Shown piece after piece: positions 15,984 to 24,238 of a stretch of 43,489 bases of DNA. The stretch is from Spirochaetales bacterium (lineage in GTDB: Bacteria; Spirochaetota; Spirochaetia; DSM-27196; Alkalispirochaetaceae). The stretch is from the NCBI GenBank assembly GCA_028282545.1, contig JANQHT010000030.1, positions 1 to 43,489 of the forward strand, in the 5' to 3' direction. The position numbers and the translations under genes are program-made. The notes under the pieces are model-generated. The model was not told the DNA's origin. It worked only from the letters and a program-made list of their open reading frames with translations, and searched no databases. The first letter of the stretch is position 1, and each line of letters begins with the position of its first letter.

Positions 15984-17318
15984 CTACTCCCCGTATACCG
16001 AATCGTGGGCAAGAATTTCGAACTTGGCAAACTTCGGTACAAACGCAAGCCGGATGGTGCCGACCGGACCGTTCCGCTGTTTCGCCACAATCACCTCTGT
16101 CTCAACCACGTTCATCGTCTCGGTCGTGTCGCGCTCCACGTTTCGTTCCCGGTGAAGAAAGACCACCACGTCTGCGTCCTGTTCGATGCTACCCGACTCA
16201 CGGATATTGGACAGGAGAGGTCGCTTACCTTCAGTATCACGCGTCACCTGCGAAAGTGCAACAACGGGAACGTTCAGCTCCCGCGCCAGTGCCTTCAGGG
16301 AACGCGATACCTCGGCTATCTGTTCGTGACGCGGGAGATCCACGTTTTCGCTCGTGATCAGCGTGATGTAGTCGACAAAGATGATACGCACCCCGTGCTG
16401 GCTCACCATTCGGCGCGCCTGGGCACGAAGGTCCAGGAGGCGCATCCCCGGCGTATCGGAGATCCATAAGGGTGCCTCGTAGATACGACCGGCCGCGCTG
16501 GTGAGCGACGCGAAGTCTGAGGGGCGGAGCATTCCGGTCCGAATCGTCTGACTCCCGATCTTCGCCTCCGCCGCAACGAGGCGCTGCATCAACGCCATGT
16601 CGCTCATCTCCAGGGTAAAAAAGCCAACCGGAATCTGCTGTTGGATGGACATGTTCGCGGCCATGGTAAGGGCCAGCGCGGTTTTTCCCACCGATGGTCG
16701 CGCCCCGATAACGATAAACTCGCTGTCCTGGAATCCACTCGTCATATTATCGAGATCCGGGAACCCGGTGGGGATGCCCGTGTAGTCATCCTGGTTGTGA
16801 TAGAGCTTCTCTATGGCCGCCACGGTACGTTTCACTACGTCACGGGCGGGAAGGAAGGAGTGGGTCTGATTCGTTTCGGTGAGGTCGAAGATACGTTGTT
16901 CAGCGTCTTCCAGCACGCGCCGGGTGGGCGTGGATTCGTCGTATCCCCGTTCCGTGAGTTCCGCCGCGAGGCGGATCAGGTTTCGCCGAAGGCTCGACTG
17001 CTGAACGATTTGCGCGTAGTACTCGACGTTGGCGCTCGTCGGGACCTCGGTGGTCAAGCTGGAAATGTACGCCGCGCCGCCGGCCCGTTCGAGTTCCCCG
17101 GCGGCGGTGAGTTCGTTCGTTAGCGTAATGAGATCGATGCTCTCGTTCCGGTCCCAGAGGCGCACGATCGCGTCAAAGATGATCCGGTTCGACTGTCGAT
17201 AGAAGTCGTCGGCCCTGATGAAGTCAATGACGCGCGTCAGGGCCGATGAGTCGAGCAGAACGGCGCCCAATGTCGCCGTTTCCGCCTCAAGGTTGTGGGG
17301 AGGAACTCTACCCACCAC
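15984..17318 (-). CDS. dnaB: Replicative DNA helicase DnaB
   Basis: The hexameric 5'-3' helicase of the replication fork. 444 residues, normal length, no intein. The N-terminal primase-interacting domain begins VPPHNLEAETATLGAVLLD. The RecA-like domain has Walker A GARPSVGKT (205-213), FFTLEMSDMALMQRL, the Walker B region IIFVDYITLI, SQVTRDTEGKRPLLSNIRESGSIEQDADVVVFLHRE, and the C-terminal VAKQRNGPVGTIRLAF arginine-finger region. The ATG at 17318 lies ten bases after rplI, in the same operon. Confidence 0.98.
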   Translation of the reverse strand: MVGRVPPHNLEAETATLGAVLLDSSALTRVIDFIRADDFYRQSNRIIFDAIVRLWDRNESIDLITLTNELTAAGELERAGGAAYISSLTTEVPTSANVEYYAQIVQQSSLRRNLIRLAAELTERGYDESTPTRRVLEDAEQRIFDLTETNQTHSFLPARDVVKRTVAAIEKLYHNQDDYTGIPTGFPDLDNMTSGFQDSEFIVIGARPSVGKTALALTMAANMSIQQQIPVGFFTLEMSDMALMQRLVAAEAKIGSQTIRTGMLRPSDFASLTSAAGRIYEAPLWISDTPGMRLLDLRAQARRMVSQHGVRIIFVDYITLITSENVDLPRHEQIAEVSRSLKALARELNVPVVALSQVTRDTEGKRPLLSNIRESGSIEQDADVVVFLHRERNVERDTTETMNVVETEVIVAKQRNGPVGTIRLAFVPKFAKFEILAHDSVYGE

Positions 17319-17328
17319 GGCGTATCAC

Positions 17329-18012
17329 CTAGGCGTCAACTTCCTCTTCGGTTTCCTCGTCGACGGCAACGCTCTCTTCGACGACGTCGTCCGCCTCGGA
17401 GGCCACGCTTTCCTGGACAGCGCCATCTTCCACTGCGGGCACAGTCGCATCGTCGCCGGCAGATTCCGCCACGGATTTGGCAGGCATCTCGGTCGCATCG
17501 CTTTCATCGGGCGTATCATCGCGTTTTTCCGTCGGCTTCTCGGCCGGGGCGGCCGGCGCCGCTTCACCGGAGGGAACAACGGATACCGTGAGGGTCGCCT
17601 CGTTCTCACCGTAGAGACGGACACGGACCTTGAAGTTTCCCACCGTTTTCAACGAGTGGTCGGGGACGTCGATCCGCTTCCGTTCAACGTCGATCCCGGC
17701 CTTCGCCAGTTCGTCACAGATCGTGGCGCTCGTGACCGATCCGAAGAGCTTACCGTTCTCACCGGCCATCATGGAGATGGTGAGCGATTCGCCTTCCAAC
17801 CGCTCCTTGAGCGTCTCCGCGTTTTCGCGCTTGGCCGCCTTTTTCTGTTCAATCCGCGCCCGGCGCCCTTCGATCATTGCCAGATTCGACTTCGTGTGCT
17901 GAAGAACCAGACCGTTCGGCAACAGGTAGTTACGGGCGTAGCCGTCCGATACATCGAGGACGTCTCCCTCTTCGCCGAGATTTCCCACGTCCTGATTGAG
18001 AATCACCTTCAT
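17329..18012 (-). CDS. rplI: 50S ribosomal protein L9 with acidic C-terminal extension
   Basis: L9 bridges 50S subunits and helps frame keeping. Residues 1-148 are canonical: MKVILNQDVGNLGEEGDVLDVSDGYARNYLLPNGLV, then a connecting helix and the C-terminal RNA-binding domain ending VRVRLYGENEATLTVSVV. The protein continues for about 75 more residues of low-complexity acidic sequence rich in Ala, Val, Glu and Asp (for example DVVEESVAVDEETEEEVDA). Ordinary L9 is about 150 residues, so the tail is an addition and probably disordered. Its ATG overlaps the stop of the DUF2232 gene. Confidence 0.96.
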   Translation of the reverse strand: MKVILNQDVGNLGEEGDVLDVSDGYARNYLLPNGLVLQHTKSNLAMIEGRRARIEQKKAAKRENAETLKERLEGESLTISMMAGENGKLFGSVTSATICDELAKAGIDVERKRIDVPDHSLKTVGNFKVRVRLYGENEATLTVSVVPSGEAAPAAPAEKPTEKRDDTPDESDATEMPAKSVAESAGDDATVPAVEDGAVQESVASEADDVVEESVAVDEETEEEVDA

Positions 18013-18953
18013 TCATCTCTCCTCCGGTAGTCCACCCATAGCTCACTCAAGCCGATGAGGGGCAGACCCCCGATTACGATCATGTTTATTCCCGGTACAA
18101 ACGCCAGGATCGCCGCGATCGTGAGCGTCCACCGTATTCGTGCGGGCGGGAACCCGCGCCGTAACAGCAGGTGCTGTACGATTCCAATTCCCTGAACGCC
18201 GAACAGAAACGCGCTCGTGAGCGCTACATTCCACCCGAGGGCGGGAATCAATCCGTCCCGGCCGGTGAGCCACGACATGACTACCAGGCCGAATCCCCCG
18301 ATCACCGCCCAGATAAGGCGAGGATCTACGTTTACGCGGTGCAGGCTCGTAATCGCCGGTCGCCCGGACCGAACGCGACCAAGGTTCGTTCCGAACCACC
18401 AGTTGATCGCCACCGTCAGGCACAGGCCGAAACCGACCGTGCGCCCGATAAGCAGGCTCAACTGATCGGAAAGCCACTGTCCGTCCGCGGGCATCCCCAA
18501 CGTCGTCAGAGCACCGCTCATCTCGGCGGACAGGACCGCTCCCAACCGGTCCGGTGAGACGATCTCCACCACCACGGGTAACGCGATGATCAGCGCCAGC
18601 GCTGCCGCCGCGGGGAGGCGTAACGACCAAACCAAGTACGGGCGCACCCAGTCGTAGGCGATCAGCGCGATCACCACTCCCGCCGGGAGGAGCGCATCCA
18701 ACAGGAGCAACCGGACAAGACCCGGACCGGCGGTCCCGAACGCCACCGCCTGTCCAAACCGCCCGAGAACAAGCAGCGCGCCAAACACGGCGGCACCGCG
18801 AATCGCCTCGCGCCGGCCGGACCGAACCAGAAGCGTCTGGAGCGGCACGGCGAACACAAAGGCGAAAACCCCGGAAAAAAAGAGCAACGACGACGCAGCC
18901 GCCGCCCATAGCGCGGGTATCCACTGCGCAGCAGCGCTCCGGTCCCACTTCAT
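18009..18953 (-). CDS. DUF2232 (YybS-like) membrane protein
   Basis: 314 residues with about eight membrane segments and almost no charged soluble part. The location between rpsR and rplI and the hydrophobic pattern fit the YybS/DUF2232 family, which is often found beside rplI and dnaB in bacteria. The C-terminal third, beginning near NVALTSAFLFGVQGIGIVQH and ending GINMIVIGGLPLIGLSELWVDYRRR, is the part usually conserved. Function is unknown; some relatives resemble ECF-type substrate-binding folds. Its stop overlaps the rplI start by four bases. It starts 47 bases after rpsR. Confidence 0.8.
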   Translation of the reverse strand: MKWDRSAAAQWIPALWAAAASSLLFFSGVFAFVFAVPLQTLLVRSGRREAIRGAAVFGALLVLGRFGQAVAFGTAGPGLVRLLLLDALLPAGVVIALIAYDWVRPYLVWSLRLPAAAALALIIALPVVVEIVSPDRLGAVLSAEMSGALTTLGMPADGQWLSDQLSLLIGRTVGFGLCLTVAINWWFGTNLGRVRSGRPAITSLHRVNVDPRLIWAVIGGFGLVVMSWLTGRDGLIPALGWNVALTSAFLFGVQGIGIVQHLLLRRGFPPARIRWTLTIAAILAFVPGINMIVIGGLPLIGLSELWVDYRRRDE

Positions 18954-19000
18954 GGTACTTCGGGGGCGTTCCCCCGCCCCGGTCGTTCCAAAAGTCCTCT

Positions 19001-19300
19001 TTACCCCATCGGCAACAGCGCCAGGGCGCGCGCTTTTTTTATCTCCCTCACGAGACGGCGCTGGTTCTTGGCGGAGGTGCCGGTGATTCGCCGCGGAAGG
19101 ATCTTGCCGCTTTCGGTGCAGAACCGACGCAGCACGTCGGGGCGCTTGTAGTCGATCACAAGGTTGTGCGCCTTGATCTTGTCAATCTTCTTTCGAAAAT
19201 GGGATCGGCCGCCGCGGGGGCGAAATCCCCGATCGCCGCGGTCACCACGATCTTCACGATCGCGTCCGGGGTCTCCTGGTCTTCGTGTTTCATCTGACAT
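19001..19300 (-). CDS. rpsR: 30S ribosomal protein S18 with Arg/Asp-rich N-terminal extension
   Basis: S18 binds with S6 on the 30S platform. The core is canonical: [49 protein letters not shown]. The protein is 99 residues; an N-terminal stretch of about 32 residues (repeats of DRED, DRGDRG, RPRGGR) precedes the core and is longer than usual. The ATG at 19300 has GGAGG nine bases upstream. It follows ssb by 23 bases. Confidence 0.97.
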   Translation of the reverse strand: MSDETRRPGDPGRDREDRGDRGDRGFRPRGGRSHFRKKIDKIKAHNLVIDYKRPDVLRRFCTESGKILPRRITGTSAKNQRRLVREIKKARALALLPMG

Positions 19301-19323
19301 ATGTGTATTCCTCCGTGTTGTAC

Positions 19324-19782
19324 CTAGAAGGGAATCTGGTCGGGAAAATCGTCGCCGGGACCGGATTGAGGTCCCTCATACCCGCCGGAGGCGCCGCCGG
19401 TTACACCACCGGGAGCGCCCATCCCTCCGGAGCGCCCCTGGCCTCCACCGGGGGCACTCCCGAGCAAGCGTACGTTGTCGGCGATGATTCCAACCTTGCT
19501 TCGGTTCTGGCCCTCCTGGGTCTGCCAACGATCCTGCTTGAGTCGTCCGTCGACGCCCACCTGCTGGCCCTTCACGAGGTACCGTTGAATCGCCTCGCCC
19601 TGCCGGCCAAAGACGGTGATGTCAAAGAAGTTGGCCTCTTCAACCCATTCGTCGCCCTGCTTCCGGGAACTGTTGACAGCCACTGAGAAGGCGCAAATCG
19701 CGAGACCGCTGTTGGTGTACTTGAGCTCCGCGTCGCGCGTGAGACGACCAACGAGTACGACGCGGTTGATATCTGCAGCCAT
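19324..19782 (-). CDS. ssb: Single-stranded DNA-binding protein
   Basis: SSB coats single-stranded DNA at forks and recruits repair partners through its C-terminal tip. 152 residues. The OB fold runs from [20 protein letters not shown] to about residue 110, with [30 protein letters not shown] as the family core. A Gly-rich linker ([15 protein letters not shown]) follows. The tip reads DDFPDQIPF, close to the usual DDDIPF but with an insertion before IPF. It lies between rpsF and rpsR, the standard order. Confidence 0.97.
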   Translation of the reverse strand: MAADINRVVLVGRLTRDAELKYTNSGLAICAFSVAVNSSRKQGDEWVEEANFFDITVFGRQGEAIQRYLVKGQQVGVDGRLKQDRWQTQEGQNRSKVGIIADNVRLLGSAPGGGQGRSGGMGAPGGVTGGASGGYEGPQSGPGDDFPDQIPF

Positions 19783-19794
19783 CGGGTACCTCCC

Positions 19795-20076
19795 CTACTC
19801 TTCCTGTCGAACCATCATAAAACGCAACAGTTCGGTCCGGAGACGCATCTCCTTTTCGATCCCCTGCGCCACCAACGGTTCAACCTCCACCACGAAGTAG
19901 AAGTAGTGGCCCTGCAGCTCTTTTTGTATCGGATAGGCCAGGGTGCGCTGCCCCATATCCTCTTCGCGTTCTATGACGGCTCCCGCTTTCTGGAGTTCGC
20001 CCCGTACCGCTTCAACGCCCTGCTTGAACGTCTCCGGGTCAGCCCGAAAGACACACATCGCTTCGTATTTTCGCAA
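19795..20076 (-). CDS. rpsF: 30S ribosomal protein S6
   Basis: S6 pairs with S18 on the 30S platform. 93 residues; conserved N-terminus RKYEAMCVFRADP and strand YPIQKELQGHYFYFVVE. The start is TTG at 20076: AGGAGG (20083-20088) lies six bases upstream of it, and the following residues then read as the standard RKYE start. An in-frame GTG at 20079 would leave only three bases after the Shine-Dalgarno site. It is the first gene of the leftward operon. Confidence 0.95.
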   Translation of the reverse strand: MRKYEAMCVFRADPETFKQGVEAVRGELQKAGAVIEREEDMGQRTLAYPIQKELQGHYFYFVVEVEPLVAQGIEKEMRLRTELLRFMMVRQEE

Positions 20077-20145
20077 CACAATCCTCCTTGTGGACTAAGC
20101 GACTACCATTCTGTTACCATTTCAGGGTAGTAAGAAGGTCCGACG

Positions 20146-20175
20146 AACCTAACACAGTGAAATCGTCTGTGTCAA
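20146..20175 (-). promoter_or_regulatory. Candidate promoter of the rpsF-ssb-rpsR-rplI-dnaB operon
   Basis: A perfect TTGACA on the minus strand (20175-20170) is followed after 18 bases by TAGGTT (20151-20146). The -10 is weak. A short inverted repeat ACACAG/CTGTGT overlaps the spacer and the edge of the -35. It is the only strong -35 in the divergent gap upstream of rpsF. Confidence 0.35.
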
Positions 20176-20193
20176 GAAACGACGAGGCCGGAG

Positions 20194-20655
20194 ATGAGCG
20201 CAAAGATTCACTATCAGGACGACCTTTACTTTCTGCATTCGCTCATCCGGCAGCTCGATTCCGGGCTGAGACTGGAACTTGACGCGGAGTTTTTCTGGGA
20301 CAAGATCCTGGAGGACGTGTTTTTCGTCGATGCTACGCTGCTGCGTCTCTTTGCGCGACTCAAGGACAATGACTACCTCATCCACCGCGTCGAGTACCTG
20401 CGCAACCTCCGGCGGACAGGGACGGCGTTTCTCGATTTCCTGGTTCGCATCCAGGAAGACAACAGACCGTTTTCCCGACACATAAACTCGTACCAGGAAA
20501 AGATCAACCAGACGCGGCGAAGCCACCTGGAAATGCGCCGTGGGATCGACGCTATTCTGCATGAACTCGAACCGGATGAGGAGACCTCGGACATCGTCTC
20601 CTCCCGTGAGTTTGATTTCCTTCTCGCGGCAGACCGCGAGGACCCCGACGAATAA
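20194..20655 (+). CDS. Uncharacterised helical cytoplasmic protein
   Basis: 153 residues, no signal peptide or membrane segment, no recognised family. The sequence is acidic and strongly helical, with repeated aromatic and Leu positions (YFLHSLIRQLDSGLRLELD, FFWDKILEDVFFVDATLLRLFARL) and an acidic C-terminus ending DREDPDE. A GAGG site lies six bases before the ATG. It is divergent from rpsF and ends 14 bases before pyk, so it probably shares a transcript with pyruvate kinase. The reading frame is well supported by GC-rich third positions and by lying in an otherwise empty gap. It could be a lineage-specific adaptor; no function is assigned. Confidence 0.8.
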   Translation: MSAKIHYQDDLYFLHSLIRQLDSGLRLELDAEFFWDKILEDVFFVDATLLRLFARLKDNDYLIHRVEYLRNLRRTGTAFLDFLVRIQEDNRPFSRHINSYQEKINQTRRSHLEMRRGIDAILHELEPDEETSDIVSSREFDFLLAADREDPDE

Positions 20656-20669
20656 ACGGAGTCACCAAT

Positions 20670-22433
20670 ATGCTTCGAAAAACGAAGATCGTCTGTACCC
20701 TCGGTCCCGCCGTGGACAACGTAGAAACGATGAAAGCGCTGCTGGTGGCGGGAATGAACATCGCGCGCTTCAACTTCAGCCACGGCAGTCACGAAGAACA
20801 CAAGCGGCGCATCGAGATGCTTCGGGAGGCGAGCAATGCCGCCGGTATTCCGGTGGCACTGCTTCTCGACACCAAGGGTCCCGAAATCCGGACGGGCGTG
20901 ATCAAGGGCGGCGGGACGGTTACGCTCAACCGCGATGACGAGATCGTCCTGACCACCGATACGATCGAGGGCGACGAGAAGTTTCTCAGCGTAAGCTACC
21001 AGAACCTTCCCTACGAAGTTGAAGCGGGCGGTAACATCTATATCGCGGACGGGTTGTTGAACCTGGAAATCACCGATATCCGCGACAATCGTATCCACTG
21101 CGTTGTCCGTAGCGGCGGCACACTGGGCTCACGGAAAAACGTCAACGTACCGGGCGTCAAAACGGCACTCCCGGCGATAACGGAAAAAGACGAGGTTGAT
21201 ATCCGCTTCGGCATCTCAATGGAAATGGACTTCCTGGCCGCTTCGTTCATTCGCAAACCGGTGGACGTGCAAACGATCCAGGCCCTGGTGGATTCCGAGC
21301 AGGGGCACATGCGGATCATTTCCAAGATCGAGGACGAGGAAGGCCTCGAAAACATCGCCGAGCTTACGCGCCTGTCGGCGGGGATCATGGTCGCTCGCGG
21401 TGACCTGGGGGTCCAACTCGAAACGGAACAGATTCCCATGGCGCAGAAGCGCATCATCCAGCAATGCAATCGTCAAAACAAACCGGTAATTACGGCGACA
21501 CAGATGCTCGACTCGATGATCACCAACCCGAAGCCCACACGCGCGGAGTTGACCGACGTCGCGAACGCCATCTTCGACGGCACCGACGCGGTAATGCTCT
21601 CCGGGGAAACCGCCGGGGGCAAATACCCCGTGGCTGCGGTGGAAACGATGCACCGGATCGCGATCGAGATCGAGAGGTCACCGGAATACATCAAGCGCAG
21701 TAAGGACTACTTCTTCTTCCACGCCTCGAGCAACGACATCGGCGAAGCGATCGCCAAGGCTGCCTACGTGGTCGCGACAGACGTGGAAGCGTCCGCCATC
21801 GTAGCCCCGACGCTCCGCGGGCACAGTCCGCGGCTGCTCTCGAAGTACCGGCCGGTTCAGCCGATTATCGCCGTCACGACCTCAGATGTCGTTCATCGGC
21901 AGTTGCTCCTGAACTGGGGAATACACCCCCTGCTTGCCACATACGCCCACGATTCGGAAATCATGGTCCAGAACGCCCTGAGCCTCGCCTTGAAAAGGGG
22001 CTATATCCGCCGCAACGACAAAGTAGTAACCGCCGCGGGAATACCACTCAACAGTCCGATCATGATGAACATGGTCAAAGTCCACTACCTCGGCAACATA
22101 TTAAACCGTGGGCAACGCGGTTTCGGTTCTATCTGTTCCGGACGACTCGTGAAGGCGCACGATTTCGAGGAAGCGATCCATAGACTGGAACGGGACGGTA
22201 GCGAGATTCTCCTTGTTCCGGAGATAACGGAGGCGTTTCTGCCCCTACTCAAGGATCTGCGGGGCCTCGTTGTCGAGAAGCGACCGGTGATTCCCATCGA
22301 GGAGATCCAAACGCACAGTCCCGATCTTATCCTCGTGGCGGAGGTTCGCGACGCCTATCGCCAGTTCGAACACCGCCAGAGCATCAGTATCGACGGCGAG
22401 GAGAAGATCATCTACGAGGGATTCCTCGAATAA
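20670..22433 (+). CDS. pyk: Pyruvate kinase with extra C-terminal PEP-utiliser-like domain
   Basis: Final ATP-yielding step of glycolysis, phosphoenolpyruvate plus ADP to pyruvate. 587 residues against about 470 for the basic enzyme. The catalytic barrel is complete: KTKIVCTLGPA, RFNFSHGSHEEH, LLDTKGPEIRTG, active-site signature IISKIEDEEG (216-225), MVARGDLGVQ, TATQMLDSMI and AIFDGTDAVMLSGETAGGKYP. After the C domain come about 110 residues resembling the PEP-utiliser domain appended to some Bacillus-type pyruvate kinases (GSICSGRLVKA, ILLVPEITEAFLPLL, GLVVEKR). The THAA-type catalytic His motif of true PEP-utilisers is absent, so the appendage is likely structural or regulatory. It shares its transcript direction with the unknown gene upstream. 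Confidence 0.96.
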   Translation: MLRKTKIVCTLGPAVDNVETMKALLVAGMNIARFNFSHGSHEEHKRRIEMLREASNAAGIPVALLLDTKGPEIRTGVIKGGGTVTLNRDDEIVLTTDTIEGDEKFLSVSYQNLPYEVEAGGNIYIADGLLNLEITDIRDNRIHCVVRSGGTLGSRKNVNVPGVKTALPAITEKDEVDIRFGISMEMDFLAASFIRKPVDVQTIQALVDSEQGHMRIISKIEDEEGLENIAELTRLSAGIMVARGDLGVQLETEQIPMAQKRIIQQCNRQNKPVITATQMLDSMITNPKPTRAELTDVANAIFDGTDAVMLSGETAGGKYPVAAVETMHRIAIEIERSPEYIKRSKDYFFFHASSNDIGEAIAKAAYVVATDVEASAIVAPTLRGHSPRLLSKYRPVQPIIAVTTSDVVHRQLLLNWGIHPLLATYAHDSEIMVQNALSLALKRGYIRRNDKVVTAAGIPLNSPIMMNMVKVHYLGNILNRGQRGFGSICSGRLVKAHDFEEAIHRLERDGSEILLVPEITEAFLPLLKDLRGLVVEKRPVIPIEEIQTHSPDLILVAEVRDAYRQFEHRQSISIDGEEKIIYEGFLE

Positions 22434-22509
22434 GGGGCTTCCTACATCTTTGTATTTCTCGTATCCACGCCCGTCATTGATGTAGTACCATACGTGTAGG
22501 TAGGCAAGT

Positions 22510-24054
22510 ATGGAGACGACCAACTATCGGGAGAAGTTTGAAGAGCTCTCCCTCCTCTTTGAGATCAGCCAGCTCCTCGACCAGAGCCTCGACCTGAAGC
22601 AGGTCATTCAGCCGGTGTTGACCGCGGTAACGGACCATATGGACATGATCCGCGGGGCGATCACGCTCCTGAATCGGAATACGGGCGAAATTTTCATAGA
22701 CGCCGCCTACGGCCTCTCCCCGAGCGAACGCCACCGTGGGCGGTACCAACTGGGCGAGGGCATCACCGGGAAGGTCGTACAATCGGGCCGGTCGAAGATC
22801 ATCCCGCGCGTATCGGACGATCCGGAGTTTCTCGATAAAACCGGTGCACGCCGGGGCAAACGTGCGACCGACGTCTCCTTTATCTGCGTACCCATCAAGA
22901 TCGGCACGGAGACGATCGGGGCGTTCAGCGTGGACCGCGAGTACGGCGATGAAGAGGCGTTGAATTCCGATCTCCGGATTCTCACCGTTGTCGCATCGAT
23001 GATTGCCCAGGCGGTGAAGACGCGCCAGAGTTTCATGGAGGAGCGGGAACAGCTCCTCGAGGAAAACAACCGGCTCCATCGCGAGTTGGAAGAGCGCTTT
23101 CGGCCTTCCAATATCGTGGGCAACAGCAAGGCGATGCAACACGTCTTCGATATGATCGCACAGGTTTCCAAAAGCGACGCGACGGTGTTGATTCGCGGCG
23201 AGAGCGGCACCGGCAAGGAGCTCATCGCGCAGGCGATCCACTACAACAGTCAGCGCGCCGGAAAAGCGCTCATCAAGGTCAACTGTGCGGCGCTTCCGGA
23301 ATCGGTCATCGAGAGCGAGCTCTTCGGACACGAGAAGGGTGCATTCACCGGCGCCGTGGCGACCCGGAAGGGCCGGTTTGAACTGGCCAATGGCGGCACG
23401 ATTTTCCTGGACGAGATCGGGGATCTTTCGCCGTTGACGCAGGTGAAGCTGCTGCGCGTTCTCCAGGAGAAGGAATTCGAACGGGTCGGTGGAAACGAGA
23501 CGGTACGGACCAACGTACGCGTCATCGCCGCAACCAACCGAAACCTCGAACAACTCCTGGAGCAGGGCCTCTTCCGGGAGGACCTCTACTATCGATTGAA
23601 CGTCTTCCCCGTGCACATCCCGCCGCTCCGGGAGCGGCGGGATGACATCCTTCTCCTGGCAGACCACTTCATCGCTCAATACGCCGAAGCCAACCGTAAG
23701 TCCGTTCAGCGGATCTCTACTCCGGCGATCGATCTGCTCACGAACTACCACTGGCCCGGCAACGTCCGCGAACTCGAGAACTGCGTTGAACGGGCCGTCC
23801 TGCTCAGCGTGGACGGGGTAGTCCACTCGCACCATCTTCCGCCGAGCCTCCAGTCGGCGGAGTCTACCAACACCCAGGTCCACGGAACGCTCCAGGATGC
23901 CCTGGAAAACCTCGAAAAAGAGCTTCTCATGGACGCGCTCAAATCCACGAAGGGCAACATGGCCAAGGCTGCACGAATGCTCGACGTGACGGAACGGATA
24001 ATGGGGCTTCGGATGAAGAAATACCGTATCGATCCGAAGATTTTCCGGACGTGA
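22510..24054 (+). CDS. NifA-like sigma-54-dependent transcriptional activator (GAF-AAA-HTH)
   Basis: An enhancer-binding protein that drives sigma-54 promoters. 514 residues. A GAF sensor domain covers about 20-175. The AAA+ domain has Walker A GESGTGKE (230-237), the sigma-54 contact loop GAFTGA (277-282), Walker [10 protein letters not shown] (297-305) and the [10 protein letters not shown] region (415-424). The C-terminal Fis-type helix-turn-helix is [22 protein letters not shown] (481-502). That last segment and the GAF arrangement are NifA-like. No nitrogenase genes are in the window. It is immediately upstream of amt-PII, which has a near-consensus sigma-54 promoter, so the nearest supported target is that operon. 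The GAF ligand is unknown. A purine-rich GTAGGTAGG lies before the ATG. Confidence 0.92.
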   Translation: METTNYREKFEELSLLFEISQLLDQSLDLKQVIQPVLTAVTDHMDMIRGAITLLNRNTGEIFIDAAYGLSPSERHRGRYQLGEGITGKVVQSGRSKIIPRVSDDPEFLDKTGARRGKRATDVSFICVPIKIGTETIGAFSVDREYGDEEALNSDLRILTVVASMIAQAVKTRQSFMEEREQLLEENNRLHRELEERFRPSNIVGNSKAMQHVFDMIAQVSKSDATVLIRGESGTGKELIAQAIHYNSQRAGKALIKVNCAALPESVIESELFGHEKGAFTGAVATRKGRFELANGGTIFLDEIGDLSPLTQVKLLRVLQEKEFERVGGNETVRTNVRVIAATNRNLEQLLEQGLFREDLYYRLNVFPVHIPPLRERRDDILLLADHFIAQYAEANRKSVQRISTPAIDLLTNYHWPGNVRELENCVERAVLLSVDGVVHSHHLPPSLQSAESTNTQVHGTLQDALENLEKELLMDALKSTKGNMAKAARMLDVTERIMGLRMKKYRIDPKIFRT

Positions 24055-24085
24055 AAGAACTACATATGGGTATATTTCAATAATA

Positions 24086-24160
24086 TAACTACATAAATGT
24101 AGTTAAATAAAAACTATATTACCTTGAGGTAATATAATATCCGATTGTAAACCTATAGGT
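24086..24160. promoter_or_regulatory. Three palindromes in an AT-rich island, candidate activator sites for amt
   Basis: Within the very AT-rich gap 24055-24180 lie three perfect palindromes. They are TAACTACAT-AA-ATGTAGTTA (24086-24105), a 10+2+10 palindrome at 24115-24136 centred on CCTTGAGG, and ACCTATAGGT (24151-24160). The second and third share ACC-N4-GGT. They lie about 130, 100 and 70 bases upstream of the predicted amt transcription start, a normal distance for sigma-54 enhancer sites. The classical NifA motif (TGT-N10-ACA) is not obvious in them. The first could instead be a weak hairpin after the regulator gene, but it has no T-run. Confidence 0.55.
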
Positions 24161-24198
24161 AGGAAATAATTACAAAAACGTTCGTGTTTCCCGCCTGT

Positions 24199-24214
24199 TG
24201 GCACGGTTATCGCA
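24199..24214 (+). promoter_or_regulatory. Sigma-54 (-24/-12) promoter of amt-PII
   Basis: TGGCACG (24199-24205), four bases, then TCGCA (24210-24214). The -24 GG and -12 GC are at the canonical spacing, and only one base differs from the TGGCACG-N4-TTGCA consensus. It lies 25 bases before the amt ATG and directly follows a GAFTGA-type activator gene. Confidence 0.85.
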
Positions 24215-24238
24215 TAAACGGTGCCGGAGGTTTACTAC

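Noticed and set aside
22474-23883. 469-codon frame antisense to the NifA-like gene
   Set aside because: The sense strand encodes complete GAF and AAA+ domains; the antisense product has no family features.
22510-24054. Taking the activator as proof of nitrogen fixation
   Set aside because: The protein is NifA-like, but no nif structural gene is in the window and the adjacent sigma-54 target is amt-PII, which suffices to explain it.
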